From Blastocystis sp. Blastoise (Eukaryota > Sar > Bigyra > Opalinata > Blastocystidae): a stretch of 64,000 bases of DNA. Below are positions 63,291 to 64,000 of the stretch, one piece after another. Position numbers and translations under genes: made by a program. Numbering within the stretch: position 1 is the stretch's first letter; each line of letters begins with the position of its first letter. The notes under the pieces are model-generated. The model saw nothing but the letters and a program-made list of their open reading frames with translations, had not been told where the DNA came from and ran no database searches. The DNA is taken from assembly GCA_039096225.1 (NCBI GenBank), contig JBBPEB010000019.1, forward strand, positions 258,501-322,500, in the 5' to 3' direction.

Positions 63291-64000
63291 CCCTGATTCA
63301 TTTCCCAAATACTAAAAACCGTTCTTCGAGAAATTGACTATCGGTGTGTTTCCACTACTTTTTGCTGTTAACCTGATACTGCATTGTATTGGCTAATTTC
63401 TTCATTATCCAATAATATTACATTTGTCTTTTTTATGAAGAGTTATTAATTTATCATATGTTAGTAGTTCTATAAGAATAAGCGTCAATTAAAGCTATTC
63501 TTTCATTGGATGCTACAGAGCATAATCAAACTACAATCATTATATACTCATGAAATAAAAAATATATAATAAATATAAAAATATAATTTTTTATGATATA
63601 TAACCTATAGTTGATTTTTAAATATTTAAAAAATATATTTTATGACTTTCTTTAAATACTCTATATAGTTGTTTTTTTATATTTTCATTAAAACTATAAA
63701 ATTAGCATTAAACTGAAGCATTATTATATAAATAATTGTAAACATGACTTGATAGAAGTATAAAAGCGTTTTATAGCAATTATATTACAAAAATACTAAC
63801 TATTTAACTACTTTCATTATAATGCACTGTAATTCCGTTATTTATTTATATTTTCGAGCTATTTTTGAGTACATAAATGTATAGCGTTTAATACATAGTA
63901 ATTTGTTATAAGTGAACAATTATTTAAAGAAATGAAAGAGTAATGTACACATTTATATTAATAACAGAGATTCAACTTGAAACTGATATCCTGTACTATT
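63291..64000. other. Right-end intergenic DNA
   Basis: AT-rich sequence with no gene recognised. A hairpin TTCTTCGAGAA sits at 63322-63332 and a TTTTT run at 63359-63363, which could be a Pol III stop if the structured segment is transcribed on the plus strand. Confidence 0.4.

Noticed and set aside
63270-63305. Short resemblance (AATCAGGGTTCG on the minus strand) to a small-subunit rRNA segment
   Set aside because: Only about 12 bases agree and the flanking sequence does not follow; not an rRNA fragment.
63093-63308. 71-codon minus-strand frame over the GC-rich island
   Set aside because: No recognised domain; the inverted-repeat structure explains the composition better than coding.

Overview
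The window is nuclear DNA from a very AT-rich eukaryote. Most genes are broken by many short introns that start GTATAT/GTATGT and end TATAG, and (TA)n, (TTA)n and (TAAA)n tracts are everywhere. Gene content (ING-PHD protein, Mei2-type RRM protein, FCP1-like CTD phosphatase, eIF3j, glucose-6-phosphate isomerase, WW-SH3-MyTH4 protein, BTB-TLDc protein) together with an oxygen-independent quinolinate synthase and a bacterial-type PEP-utilising dikinase fits an anaerobic gut fungus (Neocallimastigomycota) best. This is inference; an archamoeba or another anaerobic protist is not excluded. No NadB, hydrogenosomal enzyme or rRNA is present to settle it.

Layout. 0.1-3.6 kb (-): 3'-truncated WW-SH3-MyTH4-PH-like adaptor. 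5.2-6.3 kb (+): intronless MORN-repeat protein with a Cys-rich tail. 7.3-8.0 kb (+): typical 2-Cys peroxiredoxin with highly biased codons. 8.2-9.4 kb (-): secreted type I membrane protein of unknown function. 11.3-14.0 kb (+): Mei2-like RNA-binding protein. 16.2-21.9 kb (-): large Asn-rich nuclear protein with an N-terminal CCHC zinc finger. 22.4-25.1 kb (-): glucose-6-phosphate isomerase. 25.8-32.1 kb (-): FCP1-like phosphatase with BRCT domain and a long unrecognised N-terminal region. 33.3-34.6 kb (+): eIF3j. 35.0-36.1 kb (-): two-RRM protein with KEKK tail. 36.7-37.8 kb (+): ING-PHD chromatin reader. 38.3-39.2 kb (-): MYND finger fused to a prefoldin-like helical hairpin. 39.6-42.5 kb (-): quinolinate synthase with a mitochondrion/hydrogenosome-like presequence. 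43.2-49.0 kb (-): a seven-transmembrane module fused to an INPP4-type phosphoinositide phosphatase. 50.2-52.7 kb (+): EED-like WD40 protein. 54.0-57.3 kb (+): a complete piggyBac-like DNA transposon with perfect terminal inverted repeats, TTAA flanks and a SAP domain in its transposase. 57.5-60.9 kb (+): PEP synthase/rifampicin-phosphotransferase-like dikinase. 61.3-63.1 kb (-): BTB-TLDc protein. 63.16-63.29 kb: an unusually GC-rich, highly structured segment that may encode an RNA.

The genes do not form a pathway cluster; they are a mix of housekeeping, chromatin and signalling genes typical of a eukaryotic chromosome arm. The observations most worth following are the 7TM-INPP4 fusion (a possible receptor with its own phosphoinositide phosphatase), the SAP-containing piggyBac element, a GT-less intron-like insertion bounded by 13-bp direct repeats in the RRM gene, the MYND-prefoldin fusion, a recurring GGGAA-core motif upstream of many genes, and the structured GC island near the right end. 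Splice junctions were inferred by eye from frame continuity and GT-AG signals; exon ends may be off by a few bases.
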